DNA from: Syncephalis fuscata
Lineage: Eukaryota > Zoopagomycota > Zoopagomycetes > Zoopagales > Piptocephalidaceae
Direction of reading: 5' to 3'
Assembly (NCBI GenBank): GCA_025786725.1
Contig: JAHLTZ010000005.1
Location: 806,001-870,000, forward strand
DNA: 64,000 bases
Below, in pieces: positions 24,882 through 39,000 of the stretch (position 1 is the first letter of the stretch; each line of letters opens with the position of its first letter). The translations under genes were made by a program, and so were the position numbers. Under the pieces are notes generated by a model that was not told the DNA's origin, ran no database searches, and saw nothing but the letters and a program-made list of their open reading frames with translations.

Positions 24882-27607
24882 ATGTTGCTTAAACAATGGA
24901 AAGATGAAGTGACAGCAGCTGGGCAAGCTGGCCATGAACAAGAGCTTGCTATGCTATGGCTAGACAATAATGAGGTACTTGTCTTTATGAATGCGGCAAT
25001 TGAAGCTTATTGACACTTGCTTGTGTATCTATAGATATTGACGGTGCAAGGACAAGTGCGCTAATTCCTTGGTATGGCGCACTATCCTGTGCTGGTCATA
25101 CGCTATGTCCTAATACAGAATGGCAACGGGCTGTAGAAGCAAGTAGAACGAATAAAAATATTACTGACTATAATGAAAAGGCCATGATTACATGGCTACG
25201 CGTCTATCCGTGCTATTCAGCCTCCACACATGCCCTTCTTACGTTGAGACAGCAAACACTTACTAAATCATCATCGAGACCGTTTATGTGCCGATGACCG
25301 TAACAGCTCAAGATAGTACAGATGGAGAGCTGCAACATCAGCAGCTGCAACTACAACGGCAGCAATCATTATTAGCGCAAGGTTGGTCGCTTTGGCGATC
25401 ACTTTGCTCTGATATCGATACTGCAAAGCACAAAGAAGGGCTGCCGTTTTATTACTATCAATTCGCTGGACAGGTATAGAATCAATTGAACAAATGCCTG
25501 GATTAGGATTCCAAGGTATTTTCACAGGACATGGAAGATACGGCGCAACAAAAAACGATAATAAAGAGCTAAAGCTGTCAAAGACTAGTTCTAATTCTAA
25601 AAAGCAACAACAATCCTCAACAGAGATATTGTCATCGGCTGAAGAAAGCAATACAGAGGATAAACAGCGTAGTGCAAACAAAGAAGCGGAAGAGGAGGAG
25701 GAGGAAGAAGAGAGCCGTGGACAACGACCTACAAAAAAAGCTCGTCACAATTATATAGATCAAACAAATAATACATCAGCCATTGCATGGCGACAAGTAC
25801 TTTGTGATGGTTTTTATAAAGTAAATGTCAAAGATGATTATTTATTTAGTTATTTATAATATTACTAGATTCTAGATACAGACATTATTGGAGCAGTTCC
25901 TTTAACTATTCCTTGGACCTGGCAACAAATGGCCGAATCTTTAACAGTTCAGTCAAGTACGTTAAATGAATATTATAAATGTTATAAACAGCAATAATTA
26001 TTAAATTATTTATATCCTAGATGAATCATTACAAACACCGCCTATTATTCTTATTACAGGAGCAAAGAATATGGGTAAATCGACATTTAGTCGTTATTTA
26101 GTAAATATGCTATTGAATAGGTAAATTAATTGACAATTAATACCAAACATTAATATATTTCTTGTAATTAACTTTTACACATTACTGTATAGTTATCCAG
26201 AAATCGCCTATCTTGATGGCGATCTTGGTCAGCCTGAATTTACACCATCAGGATTTGTATCGCTCCATCGAATTACTGAGCCAATATTAGGTATATATAC
26301 ATATGTAGCTTATCTGTTTATTATAAATTGATTGGTTATTGGTATAGGTCCACCGTATACACATCTACGTATACCGTATCGATCGGCATTCTTAGGCCGT
26401 GTCTCGCCCAAAGATGATCCCGATGACTATATGGAAGCAATTAATTGTATGATTCAAGTTTATCGTAAAGAAATTGCTCAACATGCCGTGGGTGCTGATG
26501 GATGGGCACGCGAACAAGGTATTCCCCTCGTAGTTAATACACATGGCTGGATTAAAGGTAATTATTATAAAAATGTTACAATGTTATTACTAATACTAAT
26601 ACTTATATAATTATTATACTCATTATTAGGCATGGGATTAGATTTATTAATACAACAGTTTAATCTATTACAACCTACACATGCTGGTCATTTATCGCCT
26701 GATATGCGTTTTCCTATATCACTACCCTCTGATATAAATACACAGATTATTCATTTGGATACAGCTGAGACTGCCGTAATGAATATGACTACAACACGTA
26801 CACCGAATCTATCTCGTAAATTGCGTCGATTCCATGCTGCAGATTTACGAACTGCTCATTGGTATCGCAGCTTTATGCCACTTCGATTTCTAGACAGTAT
26901 TATTTTAAACGTACTTTATGGACACGTGAGCCATTATGGGCATTTGATACACCATTAACGACCCGTCCTCCTTGGTCGGTACCGTGGTCATCCGTTGAAA
27001 TACGTCTATTGGCCATCGATAATCCTGTACCTATGAGCGAAGTATTATGGGCATTAAACGGTACATTAGTAGCATTAATGACGCCTGTTAATGATGAAAC
27101 AAGATCAATAGCAACTCATACAACTGAATACACACCGGAACAAGACTCAGCGACAACAACAGCGACTTTTGAGCCTGAAGGATCATCGCAATTCATTGTA
27201 AGTTATACTTTTATTTTAATAGACATGCTTACTTATTTTTACGATTTTTACGATAGAATTATAATCCAGAACTAGGTATTGTTTCGCCATATCGTTATAC
27301 ATGCTTGGGACTGGGTCTGGTGCGAGCAATTGATCCAGAACGGCGCAAATACTATTTATTAGCGCCATATACCCATAAGCAATTAAGCAAAGTACAGTTG
27401 CTAGTACGAGGTGCGATTGAATTGCCCATCTGCTGCACTATTGATGGTGGAGCACGCCGTACTGTTTTATCCGATGTAGCTGATCGAAATGGTATTACCG
27501 TGCCTTATGTGAAATTTGGCACGCCTGAAGGCGCCGGTGCAGTAGCGTGGCGTGTTAGACGTAATATACTACGTAAACGACACGATACACCAGTTAAACC
27601 AAAATAA
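24882..27607 (+). CDS. GRC3: Polynucleotide 5'-hydroxyl kinase of the GRC3/NOL9 family
   Basis: Kinase that phosphorylates the 5'-OH end of pre-rRNA after ITS2 cleavage. Walker A GAKNMGKST, then YLDGDLGQPEFTPSG (family signature), LGRVSPKDDP, NTHGWIKGMGLDLL and a C-terminal domain ending RRNILRKRHDTPVKPK. Introns: 25821-25868, 25957-26020, 26121-26192, 26291-26347, 26558-26629, 27198-27269. Five -1 breaks (about 25010, 25275, 25480, 26895, and one base at the 27269 acceptor); with five bases added the exons total exactly 782 codons. Residues before the Walker motif include an acidic/serine-rich segment (SSAEES...EEEEEEE). The start ATG follows a pyrimidine tract. Its stop lies 13 bp from the stop of the convergent cystathionine beta-lyase gene. 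Confidence 0.88.
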
Positions 27608-27620
27608 ATTCATTTATTCA

Positions 27621-29086
27621 TTATACAGTAGTAGCAGGGAAAGATGGCGATGGCGGAGATGACGACGATAAACGGTCAGTCTCTTTTGATTCTTGTGTTG
27701 TACAGCCAGCTATACGAAGGGCACGGTCTAGATCTTCTAGTAAATCGTCCCCATCTTCAATGCCTACACATAGACGAATAACATCCTCGGGTAATTGACG
27801 TGCCTGACGTACTTCGGCCGGAATACTGGCATGCGACATACGGCATGGCATACTAGAATGTCAATCATATTAGTATTTGATTTGATTGTATATATTATAT
27901 ACTATTGACCTAATTAATGAGTTAACACAGCCGAAACTAACGCTAATACCCCAAAGTCGAGCCGATTCAACAATACGCTCACTAAGTAATGGATCACCGG
28001 TCTCAAAACTTAGTACAGCGCCAGGCCCATCGGATAAACGACGATGCAGTTCATACTGTGGATGCGAGGCTAGACCCGGGTAATGAACACGGAATCCACG
28101 CTGTTCCAGAAATAGTGCAACACGTTCGGCATTGTGTTGTTGACGTTCCATTCTAACTGCAAGTGTTTTTATACCTCGAAGTAGAAGCCAGCAATCAAAT
28201 GGACCAAGACCACAGCCAGCTGCATTAATTACAAATGCTACTCGCTCGGCCAAAGCCGCACTACGTACACCGATGACACCTGCCATCAAATCGTGATGAC
28301 CCGATAAATACTTGGTACCACTGTGATATTCAATATCTGCACCAAGATTAAGGGTGCGTTGTAGAAATGGCGACATCATCGTATTATCAACGACAACAAT
28401 GGCATCTGGACAGCGTTCATGCACAAGTGTGGCTATTTTCTGTATATCTGCAATACGAATCATCGGATTGGTAGGTGTTTCGAGCAATACCATACTGACA
28501 GGTCCTGCTTCTAGCTGTGCCTTGACTGCCTCCACACTTGTCGTGTCAACATGATGCGTTTCAATACCGGCGTGTTGACGTAAAAATCCCAACAGTCGAT
28601 TTGTGCCACCGTATAGATCATCGCCAGCAATGACATGATCTCCTGCTCGTGCCAGTCGCATAATCACGTCAAGCGCACTCATACCACTAGTGACGGCAAA
28701 GGCTCGGCTGGCCCCCATAATCTTTGCAACGTGGTTTTCTAAATGTTATAATATCAATTAGCCGGTCTAAGCATTAATAAAAAGTTGGTTTAATATAACT
28801 GTCAATATTTACCAAGATGAGTTCGCGTTGGATTGCCCGAGCGTGAATAATCGTATTCACCACACTGAGTGGCCGACGTTTGCTTAAACGTTGCCGTTTG
28901 GTAGATAGGCACAGAAGCCGCGCGGTAAGGGTCCTTTACGCTATTGCCCGACTCGTCATAGCTATCGACACTTACAAGTTCAGTAGCTAGGCGATAGCGA
29001 CGTCGCTGTCCAAGTTCCGCTGAGCTTGCGGTGCCATCAGTAGTTAGCGACGAGACAGATTCCACTACACTTATAGCATCCGTCAT
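27621..29086 (-). CDS. STR3: Cystathionine beta-lyase (Str3/MetG type)
   Basis: PLP enzyme that cleaves cystathionine to homocysteine in methionine synthesis. Exon 1 (28813-29086) ends before an intron of 74 nt; exon 2 (27910-28738) holds the PLP lysine in HSGTKYLSGHHDLMAGV and the substrate loop; exon 3 (27621-27852) has PCRMSHASIPAEVR and LCVGIEDGDDLLEDL. Wording such as SGTKYLSGHHD and VNSLIS-PC-MSHASIPAEVR matches fungal cystathionine beta-lyases better than gamma-lyases. The three exons sum to 445 codons with no break, one of the few fully intact genes here. The C-terminus carries a short Ser/Pro-rich tail. Confidence 0.88.
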
Positions 29087-29442
29087 TGAAAATAGAGTAA
29101 AAGACAGAGCTCAGCAATAGAGAGTAGCGACAAGAGCAGTAGAGAGTAGCAGCGATGGCTTAAGGGAAAGATAAAGGCGTAGTGATTGTAGAGTGACAAC
29201 GATATTTGCCGCGGTTATTTAAATGTAATAAAATCTTTCAATTGCGTGATTGGTAAAACGCTACATTGATTGGTGGATTAAATAAGCCGTCCTAGATCTA
29301 CCTGCCCAGACAGCGATGGTGTTATTTGATTATTTTATTTATCTGGTATGGCTGTTTTTTGGGCTTTTATTAAATTGATAGGGGGGAAATTTGCATATTT
29401 TATTATCGAATAAAGTAACATAAAAATGGTTTATTTATAATC
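29087..29442. other. Spacer between cystathionine beta-lyase promoter and P450 3' end
   Basis: 356 bp of AT-rich DNA. The part just upstream of 29086 (AGAGTAGCGACAAGAG-like direct repeats, about 29110-29155) is probably the 5' UTR or promoter of the lyase. No gene seen. Confidence 0.4.
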
Positions 29443-31438
29443 TCATTGTGTAAAGGAAGCAAGTGATGGTAGAGGAGAAAAGTGCATGGGCAGCGCTTTA
29501 GGAATAGTAATTTCACCCGATCTAAGGTGTAGTTGATCTTGGTGTTCACTATCCTTGGGCAATTGCCAGGAGTAGGCACGTAGAATCATTGAAAGGGCAA
29601 CGCGTTGTTCGGCAAGTGCCATATTCATAGCAATACCTATTTGTATCGATTATCAGTATTGTTGGTATTGGATCTACAAATAATGGCTATTACTTACAGC
29701 TACGCTCCCCGCCGAGGAATGGGGCCCAAGTGTTGGGAAGGGGTGCTTTCTTTGCATCTAAAAAGCGCTCTGGATCAAACTTTTCGGCATCGTTCCAGTA
29801 GCGTTCACTATGATGGATCGAGTAGATATCGATTGTGCAGAATGTGCCTCGTGGTAAAACAATACCATCGCCAACATCGATGTCTTCGGTAACCATACGT
29901 GTGGGTACCTGTGGCACTGGTGGCACCAGTCGTAATGATTCTTTTATAATGGCATTCAAATAAACAAGTTCCCTTTGTTGTTCGGCGGTTGGATGCACAC
30001 TTAAATCAGATCCTAAAACTTTAGTTGCTTCGTCGCGAGCTCGCTCTTGCATCTCCTATGTAGTGGATGAATAAGCAATGGCTACTAAAGCGTAATTAAA
30101 AACTTACAGGATATTTGCCCAAAAAGTACATAATTGCTGTAATTGCTGTCGAGGTAGTGTCATGACCGGCAAAAAAGAAAGCACACGTGTTATCCTATAA
30201 TTAGATTTGTATATCAGTATTACTGGCTATTAGTATGAGTGAACACCAATAATAATAATAGTACTAATACCCGTAGTTCCTGGTCAGTAAGTGGATCATC
30301 CTCTTGTTCCGAAGCCAGTATCATTAAACTAAGCAAATCCATTGTCTTTTTGTCAATATCATCTTCGGCCATAGATTGCTGTATTACAGCGCGTTTCTCA
30401 GCAATAAGCTTGAAAAACAATTGGTTTAATTGATTAAACGATTCCCAACAGCGTTTACGAATAGGATTCCAGGGTCGATCGAGAGCTGGCATGGTGGCTG
30501 GAATAAATGAAAGCAAGAAGATAGAATATTTTCTTGTAGTTTTGGATACGGAGCATCTTCATCGGCAACCGCCTATATATTAGTCGATTTTAATAAATTA
30601 TAAATAGCTGTTTAATAAATACTTGCATTAAAATTATAGCCAAATATTGTATTTCCAAGAATATCCATAATAAGTCTAATCGTTACTAATAAGTACTCAT
30701 TTTATTAAGCCATATATAACAGCTTACCGTTTGGCCCAGTCAGTCACATCGATGGGCTTGTCATCGATTGTTTTCCACTTGGCGAGCATTTCGCGCGTAC
30801 AATCGGCAAATATATTCATTGGCAATGGCCGGCGAAGAGCAGGCAAACATATACGTTGTATACGCTTCCATTCCTGATGTTGCAATGTTTAAATGCATAT
30901 CACACTAATAATGTATAAATAAAACTAAACCTACCTCGCCATTTATTACAACAATATTTGTGCCAAAATAATTATCCATAAGTGATCCAGGTAAATAGGC
31001 AGATGTTGAGATTTTTTGAAATACATCTAGTGCTTTGTTGGTATGGTTGTGAATATAACATGTCAGTAACTATACCTGGCCGACTAAAGAAAAGACGTGC
31101 ACGCTCTGCTGTAGCCAAATAAACAATCCAAATAGGACCTGTCCGAACCTGGTCACAATTAACATAACGAGCATCAATAAAGCAGTATTACTTACCTGTG
31201 CAATACCGGCACTATCAACAAGAGGCTTCAAATGCTTTGAGTATAGATACTCGTGACCTTCATTGCGTAATAATGAGAGCCATCGTTTGATGATGGATGT
31301 TCGAGGGATGTTCTTCTGCGACGGTGGCGGACTTGTTGATTGATATAAATAACGAAAAGCTAATACTGATACTACTGCTGTAATCGAAAGAGCTAGATTT
31401 TCTTCAACAAACCGCTGCAACATATTCAAATTTGGCAT
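29443..31438 (-). CDS. Cytochrome P450 monooxygenase
   Basis: Microsomal heme monooxygenase. An N-terminal anchor (LALSITAVVSVLAFRYLY) and a Pro-rich hinge (PPPSQ) are followed by the I-helix FAGHDTT, K-helix ESLR, FDPERF and heme-binding FLGGERSCIA with the Cys ligand. Nine exons: 31196-31438, 31076-31148, 30935-31026, 30728-30873, 30627-30675, 30271-30572, 30108-30194, 29698-30055, 29443-29636. The intron 30573-30626 is of GC-AG type. One -1 break in an A4 run at about 30525; adding one base gives 515 codons, a normal P450 length. I chose the ATG at 31438 because it directly precedes the anchor; the frame extends to 31534. Substrate unknown; the clan is probably CYP4-like, by general feel only. 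Confidence 0.88.
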
Positions 31439-31968
31439 ATTAACCTTAGAAATTAAGGATTTTTTGTGAAAAACAAAACCAAATAGTTGCGAAAGAAATA
31501 CGCAAACAGAAAGAGGCGGCGTTGCGCTAGACAACGAACAGAAGACTGTTAGTATAGAAATAGCTAAAGACAGTTACACGTGTAACAAATAACCGGAATG
31601 ATTTGTACAACATAAAGATGAATGTTTTATAGTCTATAAACATTAATGCATTGTTTACTGCACATTTACGATATTTAACCATTTAAAAATGCAATTTAAT
31701 AGAAATAGAGCCGACTTGAATATGAAAAGTTATAATTTACTCTAATTCGCTATAATCTATTGTTTAATAAAAAGTAATAGCTAAACTTGATTACATCTAA
31801 TAGAATTAATCTACCAACATTAATCCATAAAACCAATGTTGGTCATGATAAATTAAGCATGCTTAGAAAATAATTCAAATATAGAAACCGGAGACAATAA
31901 ATTTTTTAAAAGTAATAAATATATAAAATGTTGTATTATTAAATATACGGATTAGAATTAAAGTGCCA
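31439..31968. other. Spacer between P450 and RhoGEF
   Basis: About 530 bp, AT-rich, no gene supported. It contains the P450 promoter (31440-31600) and the 3' end of the RhoGEF gene. Confidence 0.45.
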
Positions 31969-34900
31969 TTATTGCTTGTTTAAACTGGCCACCAACTCCA
32001 AAACTGACGTTCGTGGTGGTAATTGTGTTGCCGGCTTTTTGGTTGGAATGTCTTGTTCCCTAGGTATAGGAGAATTCTTAATGGCTCTAGGCAAGATTGG
32101 CCACCATTCTGGTACACGCTGTGCCACAGGAGGCTGTTCAAAACACGGCGATGGTTTAGCTGTAACTTTCTTTATCGGTTTGCCCTCAAAACGCAAAATC
32201 ATATCGGACACTGGCTTTCCATGAATTGGCGTAGCTAATTTATGGTTTGATATGTGCTCTGTTCTCTCATTATTTCTGCTATTTGTTGTTTCTAAATCCA
32301 TTAATACTTGTTTGACTTGAAGCGGCTTTGGAGGGATTGGCGCTTCAATCTTTTCACATTTTGGCGGATTCCACGGAATCTGTGTGGCTAGTACTCGTAA
32401 GAGAGGGTGCTTTTTTGTCTTGCATTTTGTTGTCTGGATTTGCGGCTGACCATAGTTGAGCAAGGCGCTGTACGTTACCCCGCGTAAGTAAAGTAGCTTC
32501 CTTTTCACTCGGAGCGTCTGAAGAGCATTGTGATGTTGCTGGTGTTAAAGGAGGATCAGAGGTATCGCTGTCGTTTTCTGTAAATGTAAGCGACAGCGCT
32601 TCTGATGCAGAAGAACTGCTTGTGGTAGATGGCGATATATTCTGCTTATTCTGCTTAGACGAAGCAGCTTCAAAGTCTAGTGCTGTTTGCTTAAATACTT
32701 CTACTTTATCTAAGACTGGCGATGTGGTTTCTGATAAATTCTCTTGGCTAACAGACTTGGTATTGTTAATAAACGGTTTTTCTGCTTGATCATTGCAAGT
32801 CTGCTCAACATCTTGCGCACTCTCTGTTGAAGTGTCAGCTTCAAATAGTTCTAAGCTTGCACTTGTGTCACTTTTGGATGCTGATGCGTGTTTTTTACGA
32901 CCATCAGGCTGATTATTGTTACTGTTTTCTTCAACCACACATTGTGCTAAAGACTCGGCTAAATGTGTGCTGCTAAATTGAACAATAATTACGGGTGCAG
33001 GCCAATCATCCATAATTAAGGTATTTTGATGTTCGTAAATACGCATGTCAGGCTTAACGTACATTTGATGAATCATAGCTGTGCAGGCAGTGACAACATC
33101 CACGCTGACTGTCATGTAGGCTGGCACAAGCTTTATATTAAGGAATGACTGACGACGTTCTGGCCAGCTACAAACTAGTTGCTTCTCTTGTGCTACGTAG
33201 TTCCAAATGACTTGCACCTTTCCTAGTCCTAGACACTGCCATTGATTGCTGCCTGTAACGGCATAAACCTTTGCTAATTGTTCAAAAAGTACCGGCTTAT
33301 TTAAAGATTCTTGTTTGTTTTTGACTAACATGGAAAACAGCTTTTTCAATTGTTCTTCTTTATGCGTTCTACTAAGCTTGACTGCGCCAACTAGATTGTT
33401 CTCTGACTTCATAGATGTTATCGGGGCCGTCATTGCTTTTTTAGCGTGCTTGATACATGCGCGTATGTTTTTCCATGCCAAATGAATATTCTTTTCAGAA
33501 CCACGAAAGCCTAGTATCCATTTAGACGAGTGTTCCAATATTGTAACACGTAAAGTTCGTTTTGATAATAAATCTACAGTTGTATTAAAATCTAGCATAT
33601 CGGCAGAAATAATTGTACGCCGTGTGATAGCATGTCGAATAGAAAATACCAAACGATCATTGCCGCAATTCACAAATGCAAATACGCATGAACCTATGTA
33701 ATGCCATCCATCGGTGGTCATTATACAAGCTTGCATTTCATTTGTTTCTGGTGATGGTACAGTATTTAGTGTATAATTTACCGGTGTCGACTGCTGTTTT
33801 GCCATTAATTGCCGTAACTGTTCCTTATGAATAATATTGTATAAAGTTTGAGCAAACTTCACTCGAATCATTTCGAACCGATAAGAATTGCCTAGTGTTA
33901 TTTGAGAACCGTTTTGCCGTACCTCCATGCTAGGCACTAACCATTGCCAGAAAAATAGTGCTGGTGCTTGTGAAACTGTGTTTGATGATTGGGTGTGTTT
34001 TGGAGGACGTACAAATGCCACAATTAGTGGCTGTTTTTGTTTGCCAGATGTACGGCGAAGCTCGATCACTACGCGCGAACATGAAAGATGATCAGTTTGT
34101 GTTGGCCAAAAAGTCGAGCACATTTGTAGACTAATATTCCTCACACGACACATAAGTTCACTTCCCTCCAATGGTGGAGGCGATGAACTTTTTGGCGCGG
34201 TTGAAACAGTTGGCATATGGTTTTTAGTAACAAAGTCTATAATTATTTATAAATAATGCTGTTATTTAATTTATTATGCAATTTACCAGTTTCTAAACTG
34301 CGAATCTCATTAAATTTACTAAGCCATGCATTTCTTTTAGCTTCAGAACTGGTTTGTAAAATAATTGGTTCATTTTGGTCGACTGTTAACTCAAACGACC
34401 ATGAAAGTTCTAGATTATTTAAATCAGTATCAATATCACTTGTTTACCATATAATTACCTTTTTGTGTACTCAAATGTATTGCGGCTGCAGATACCTTGG
34501 TAACGGGAACTGGCGGTATAAATAAACAAAGATCTTTGTTTGGATATACCGTAGATGGCTTGCAAACAACAATAACATCATTAAATAGCAATATAACAAA
34601 TAATTCTTGCGTTTCGACTTGTAGTATTTTTGAATAATCGCCAGAGTCTGGCATTTCAAAACCATGAAATTTGATTTTGCTGATTAAACGACGTGATTCA
34701 AACGTATTTTCAGTAACGATGGGTTCGATCAGATTCTAAATAATGTTATATTTACTGTTTTTAGTTATACTGTTTTGTTAAATAAAGTTAATTTACCTTA
34801 TGGTCATTTGCTGATACGACAATACGATCCTGAATCGTTATTAGCTTTTTGTACTCTTCTATAAGCTGATCCGTTCTGTAGAGAATATCAGCAATGCTGC

Positions 34901-35641
34901 TAAAACGTGCCACGGCCTCTGAAAATTGAGTGCTCAATAGCTCGTGTTTGGCCACTGAAGTTTCCGTGAATGCCTATATTTATATTAGCAAAATACTGCC
35001 TGTAAATAATCCATTTATTATAAATTACTTACTGTTAAAAAGCTTTTATAAGCAATTACACGATTAATAGGTGCCCGTATTAGTACATCTATATCGCACA
35101 AGCGTCATTTTGCATTCCACGCTGTTGCTTTGTCGCTGGTATGATTGCTAAATCGCTATCACTATTTTTTACGTAAAGATCAATACAATATTGTAGTTTG
35201 ACCATATTTGCCACATATTCCGAATAAGCCAAATCCGAAACAATCATCTAGTTATAGTTAGCACATACTACATTAGCTAATTAGCATAATTTACCCAATG
35301 AAAAATATGGCCGACTATTTGCGTAATACGCTGTGGATTAATATTTTTGGTAACCTATTTGGTTTTAATATTTGTAATGTTGCCTGTTAGTCTATTCAAT
35401 GCTTACTTGTATTATCTGGGCACTGCATTGCCGAATAGCATCTAAATGCTGATATAGCGAATGAGGCGGACACCATATTGCCTCTTGGTGTAACTGTTGC
35501 AGAAACTATGGCCAGTTTAAGCCATTTGTTCACAATTAAGCCAAGTGCTCAGCTTACCTTTTCTATCGCTGATAGCTTTTGTAGAAACTCTCTTTCATCG
35601 ACCGCCAACTCTTTTATCAATTCCAGCGTATAGCTTAACAT
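31969..35641 (-). CDS. Dbl-family Rho guanine-nucleotide exchange factor (DH-PH)
   Basis: Activator of Rho-type GTPases. The first exon (35558-35641) begins the DH domain (YTLELIKELAVDEREFLQKL); further small exons give AIWCPPHSLYQHLDAIRQC, the conserved LIRAPINRVIAYKSFL (cf. TPVQRIxRYxLLL) and AVARFSSIADILYRTDQ. The PH domain follows: QELFVILLFNDVIVVC ... LELSWSFELTV ... SSEAKRNAWLSKF. An intron joins this to a large C-terminal exon (about 34233 downwards) with a predicted globular part and a long Ser/Thr/acidic tail with PxxP motifs. Breaks: a -1 at about 35112 in the DH domain and one apparent +1 at the A6 run 32411-32416, the only break of that sense found. Intron positions in the DH region are approximate. 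Confidence 0.78.
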
Positions 35642-36060
35642 TATTAATTTATGAACAACACAAGATAATAGCACATTAACAAAAAAGTAGTTAACCCAGG
35701 ATAAACAGATATAGTAATTATTATTAGTTTTTATAAGTAAACGAACATGCGTTCTAGTAACTAAGACATTATTCAATAAACATAAAACAACGTAGATTGT
35801 TTACTATTGGTCAATAGATGTATTAAATGATCATCAACGTCACAGCATTTTGAAACAACAATAACTAATAATAGTAATAACAACAACAATCATTATCATC
35901 ATCATCACTATACGTCATTGTCCTGTCCACTGAGAATGTTCACACACTTAAACAACAACAACAACAACTGGAACCTCCCATCTTTTTATAGTCACACTAC
36001 GCCAGACTATCTAATTTCTGTACATTCATTATACTAGTACGGTGTTTATCATCTGTCGCT
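35642..36060. promoter_or_regulatory. Divergent promoter region of the RhoGEF and WDTC1-like genes
   Basis: 419 bp between opposite starts. It contains AAC/AAT/ATC triplet-rich tracts (about 35865-35975) and a TTTTTATAG sequence 80 bp before the plus-strand ATG. Nothing more specific can be assigned. Confidence 0.4.
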
Positions 36061-39000
36061 ATGTTTCGTTACTTGGATAAAAGAGAGTTGTTTGGTCCGG
36101 GTGGCCATCCGATTCAGTTTAGTATGTCTAATAAGAGCGCCCTGTTATTGTTTGCCCAGCCTTACAATTTTTGTTATGACTATTAGTTAGTAACGTCTAT
36201 TCGGCTGGCAGCCTTGTACGGAGACTTGAGAAAACCACTGAACTTATTGGCCATAGTGGCTGCGTCAATGCGCTTAGGCAAGTCGGTCGGCATTCTACCC
36301 GTTAGCACTGCGTTAATCTTACGTTTACTTAGTTGGTCGGAGACAGGACGACATCTTCTATCTGGCTCGGACGACGCTCAGCTATGTATATGGGATGCCA
36401 GTGATTACTCACTGGTGTGCAAGATCGCCACTGGTAGGTAAATTGCTGTTGTTATGCCACCACTCACAATAAAATAGGTCATCGGGCAAATATATTCAGT
36501 GCAAAGTTTATGCCGCAAACCAGCGACACGACAATTACTTGCTGTTCTGGTGACGGCGAGATTCGCGTATTTGATGTTCATTACAGTCGCTCACGCGCTA
36601 TTAATGAAAAAGCGCGTATGCGACATGTATTTTCCTGTCATTCCAGTCGGACCAAGCGAATTGCCGTAGAAGATAATCCATGGTCGTTTTTATCTTGTGG
36701 CGAAGACGGTAATTAGCACACTATACATATACTAGCAATATACTGGCGTGTTATTAATATTGGTTTATAGGAACTGTACGTCAGTTTGATCTGCGTTCTC
36801 CGCACAACTGCGAAGACAATACGTGTCCTTCTCCATTAGTGGATCTTGGATTGTATGGCATTGAATTGCACGGTTTAACGCTTAATCCATTTCAGTCACA
36901 ATATTTGGCCATTTGCGGAACAAGTCCTTTTGTATATCTTTATGATCGCCGTATGATTCGGGATGACGCAACTGGATGTGTGAGTCGATTTGTACCAAAA
37001 TCCAATTTTGATCCAAGTGGCCATGTAACTGCTGTAAAATTTGGAACAGCTTCTAGACATGAGGTAACTAATAGGGAATAGTGGATGTATTATCAGCTAA
37101 CTAATTTACGCTACAAGTTACTTGGCACTTGGTCCGGCGATGCCATTTATCTATTCGATATATTTGGCGATAAGGACGAGAATACGTCTGAAGTAGCAAC
37201 AAACCATAAAACCACTTACAATCCATCGCAAGAAGAGGTCAAATCTAATGGATCTTCAGAGAATTCGATGAATCAGAGTACTAATAGCTTTACAGCAACA
37301 AGATCTATTATGCTGGAAACACCTTCGCTAATTAGTGGTACAGGAGATAATACAAACACTACAGCACATACTAATAGCGAAAATATCGATAACACAAGTG
37401 TGTTTGAAGATACAACGAGAGAAGACAATGCATCTAGAGAAAACGACGCATCAGACTCAGAACTTGAAAATGCATACCGTCATTCAGCAAATAGTGGCGA
37501 ATCTGCAAATGTTGCTACATCAACTGAATTACCCACTATAGCCGATGGAGTTGAAGCCTTTAAAAATAATGATTATAAGAATTGTATTAGTATTTTTACC
37601 CGACTTATTCGTCGTAAAGACTGGCAAATGATTCAAAATGCACGTGAAGGTGCTACATTTGATTGGGAATCAGTCAAATATAGAGACAATATACATTCGA
37701 TCTACTACAGAATGCGCGCCATTGCCTATTTGCAACTATCAAAGACAGCTGCACTTAATTCAGAGTCACTACAAAACATGGATTTGGCATTGCGGGATGC
37801 ATCGCGCGCCACTAGTTTAAATGATGAAGAGCCACAAAACTGGTGGAGTCGTGCAGTCTGTCGATGGGCACTTGCTCAACATGAAACAAATGAAGCGCGA
37901 CGAAAACAAATACTAGCAGTTGCACTTGAACATGCAAATAAGGCTCGCAGTTTATTGAATGCTGACACTGAATTCATAGCCAATGATTTAAATGATTTTA
38001 TTGATGAGATTAGTCAACAATCTACACGCGATACAAGTGAAGCTGATCATCTTGCGCCTAGTACTTCTCGTAAACGGCGTCGTTCAGAAACTGAAATTGC
38101 ACCACTGGCTACTGATACATCCAGTTCGGTACAAGGATCATCAAATGATACCACTATGGAAGTGAATCAAAAGATTGGATAGACCGTGTATCGGTTATCT
38201 ATCAAATGCCCGATCCTATGGCATTGAGCCGTATGGATCATATGCACGATTTATCAAAGTATAATAATACAGATTCCAGCGATATAAACGATAATAGTAG
38301 TGAAGAAAATAACTATACGAGCGACAGCGATGAAAACCATATCAATGAAGATAGTAGCAATGAAGATCATAGCAGTGAAGATAGTGATCACCAAATTCTT
38401 ATTATTGGAGATAATCATGATGACGACACCAGCTTGTCATCGCAAAATGTGTTTGATTTAAGAGGTTTTATAAATGGAACCGGCTCATCACCACAGGAGG
38501 ATTCTAGTATGGCAGATATTTTCCACGCCAATGATTCGAGTGACGACGGCATTTATGGTGGAATAGGATCAGTGATTCTGATGATGACGATGATGACGAT
38601 TCTGATGATTCTGATGACGACAACGACGACTCTGATGATTATGAAAATGCAATACACGAGTCATCATTGGTTGGTCGTATTTTTAATCGGTCAGTGAGTC
38701 GTATTAATCGCTGTGAAAGCGATAGCCATGCCATCATGAAACATCCAGTTATAAAGGACATTGTAATGTTGATGCAAGTATTGTAGTCGTAATTTGTCAA
38801 AATATAGACTTATTTAATAATCAAATAGACGGTAAAAGATGTAAATTTTACGGCCCACGAGACGAGTACATTATTTCTGGAAGTGATGATGGCAATTTGT
38901 TTATTTGGGAGAAGTCCACCGGAAAGCTTATTCAAATATTAGAAGGCGATGAAGAGGTTGTTAATGTGACTGAAGTAAGATGATAGTTAATTTATCATTA

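Noticed and set aside
34721..34736. GGTTCGATC word resembling a tRNA T-arm
   Set aside because: It lies in a RhoGEF exon and has no matching acceptor or anticodon stems.
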